A DNA stretch of 64,000 nucleotides from Buchnera aphidicola (Aphis nerii) (lineage in GTDB: Bacteria > Pseudomonadota > Gammaproteobacteria > Enterobacterales > Enterobacteriaceae), in the NCBI RefSeq assembly GCF_005083105.1, contig NZ_CP034885.1:124001-188000 (forward strand), given 5' to 3'. A model generated the notes under the pieces. It did not search any database and was not told the DNA's origin. It was given only the letters and a program-made list of their open reading frames with translations. The translations under genes were made by a program, and so were the position numbers. Positions 62,821 through 64,000 of this stretch are shown in pieces; position 1 is the first letter of the stretch; the number at the start of each line of letters is the position of its first letter.

Positions 62821-64000
62821 ATGTCACGTATTATAATGTTAGTACCTTTAAACGAAAATGTGAGTTTAACAACGATTACTTTAAGCATAATTGATTTTAT
62901 TAACAAAAGGAAAAAAAACGATTTTTTCACATCACTTTTTTATTTTTCTCTTGTAAATAATTCAATAGATAAGAGTAAGATAATTATTAGTAAATATTTT
63001 TCAAATAGTGTAATTATCTTAAAAAATATAGATTTTTCAAATCAATATTTTAATTCTACTGAATATCATATACTTGTTAATGAAGTTATTGAACAGTGTT
63101 ATAATAAAAATAATGTTAATGAATTAATTTTAATTACAGGTATAAATAAAAAACAACATATTGATGCTGATAAAATAAATTATGACATTTCACAAAATAT
63201 AAACGCTGAAGTAATATTTATAGATAATTTAAAAAAATATTCTGTAGAATATATTGATCAAAAAGAAAATAAAATAAAAACACTTTTAAAATATAATAAA
63301 TATAAAAACATTTTAGGTATAATTTTTAGTAACGTAGGTTCTCCCTTTATACACAAAGAATATAATTTTTTAGATAAAATAAATATTTTATCTCATTTAA
63401 AAAAAAATAAAAGTATTTTAAACATTAAAGAACATACTCTTTTAAAGAATCGATTTTTTTCTACATTAGCATGTATTCCTTGGAATCAATGTTTATTAAT
63501 ACCATCTGTAATAGAAATTTTTAATTTTTTAAATGCAAGTATTATTAGAAAAATAAATGTTAATAATTTTATTATTAAAAGGATAATAATTTTTGATGAA
63601 AATTATAAAAATATTATAAGAAACAATTATAATAATTCTTTATTTATCATTTGTTCGAGTCGTATAAAAACATTTATTAATGATTTTTTTATTCGATTAA
63701 AATTAAAGAAAAATATTGGTATTCTTATAACAAAAGCTTATCAATTTAAAAAAAATATTTTATTTTTAATTAAATATTTAAAAAATATGAATATCCCTGT
63801 TTTTTTTACTAATAAAAATACAATAATGATATTATCTAAATTGCAAAAATTTAATTTTAATATTAATTTTTATGATAAAATATACATTATTAAATTATTA
63901 AAATATGTTTCTAGTTATTTTGGAGATATTAATTTAAATTTTGTTAAAAATACAATATCTAATAAAAGATATTCACCTAAAGAATTTTGTTATCATCTCA
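62821..64000 (+). CDS. pta: Phosphate acetyltransferase, N-terminal part (3' end outside window)
   Basis: Converts acetyl phosphate and CoA to acetyl-CoA. The frame is open from the ATG at 62821 (MSRIIMLVPLNENVSLTTITL; E. coli MSRIIMLIPTGTSVGLTSVSL) to the window end, 393 codons. This covers the N-terminal P-loop-like domain and the DRTGG-like domain, ending at SPKEFCYHL, where E. coli has SPPAFRYQL; the catalytic phosphotransacetylase domain lies beyond. The N-terminal half is poorly conserved: the P-loop region GTSVGLTS reads LNENVSLTT and part of the following FKPIAQP segment is missing or unrecognisable, so this domain may be decaying. Confidence 0.93.
   Translation, partial: MSRIIMLVPLNENVSLTTITLSIIDFINKRKKNDFFTSLFYFSLVNNSIDKSKIIISKYFSNSVIILKNIDFSNQYFNSTEYHILVNEVIEQCYNKNNVNELILITGINKKQHIDADKINYDISQNINAEVIFIDNLKKYSVEYIDQKENKIKTLLKYNKYKNILGIIFSNVGSPFIHKEYNFLDKINILSHLKKNKSILNIKEHTLLKNRFFSTLACIPWNQCLLIPSVIEIFNFLNASIIRKINVNNFIIKRIIIFDENYKNIIRNNYNNSLFIICSSRIKTFINDFFIRLKLKKNIGILITKAYQFKKNILFLIKYLKNMNIPVFFTNKNTIMILSKLQKFNFNINFYDKIYIIKLLKYVSSYFGDINLNFVKNTISNKRYSPKEFCYHL

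Overview
The window looks like a chromosomal segment of Buchnera aphidicola, the obligate endosymbiont of aphids. It is extremely AT-rich and densely packed, with short AT-rich spacers. Every gene is a recognisable orthologue of an Escherichia coli housekeeping gene, kept in shortened E. coli-like operons from which neighbours have been deleted. I cannot name the host aphid or strain from sequence alone. I found no mobile element, phage, CRISPR array, tRNA or rRNA, and no undescribed multi-gene system. The interest lies in decayed or relaxed features of core genes.

Layout. 1-3.7 kb: 3' end of tyrS, sufA, ydiK, aroH. 3.8-11 kb: the translation operon thrS-infC-rpmI-rplT-pheS-pheT-ihfA. 11-16.6 kb: queA-tgt-yajC facing glyQ-glyS. 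16.7-23.2 kb: folE, nfo, rplY facing yabI, then surA-rsmA-apaH facing folA. 23.3-34 kb, minus strand: carA-carB, dapB, ispH, lspA, ileS, ribF. 34.1-37.6 kb: rpsT facing dnaK-dnaJ. 37.9-52.8 kb: a complete 13-gene nuo (complex I) operon. 52.9-55.6 kb: alx, folC and cvpA, all frameshifted in homopolymer runs. 55.7-64 kb: prs and ispE (minus), prfA-prmC-sirB1 (plus), nadE (minus), ackA and the 5' part of pta (plus).

The genes serve translation, chaperoning, aerobic energy metabolism (NADH to quinone, acetate-acetyl phosphate), and provisioning of aromatic amino acids, lysine, arginine and pyrimidines (aroH, dapB, carAB). They also cover folate (folE, folA, folC), isoprenoids (ispE, ispH), NAD and PRPP.

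Main observations. (1) nuoE, alx, folC and cvpA each need exactly one extra base in an A or T run of 8-13 to be open, a pattern that fits transcriptional slippage rescue at homopolymers in insect endosymbionts, or homopolymer undercalling. (2) The proofreading sites of ThrRS (H77Q, C182D, H186Q) and PheRS beta (H265N, G318N, E334M, T354K, A356L) are destroyed, while the IleRS editing site is mostly kept. (3) Several E. coli-type control features survive: the AUU start of infC, UUG starts of rpsT and carA, a sigma-32 promoter before dnaK, an attenuator-like hairpin before pheS, and a CRP-like palindrome before aroH.
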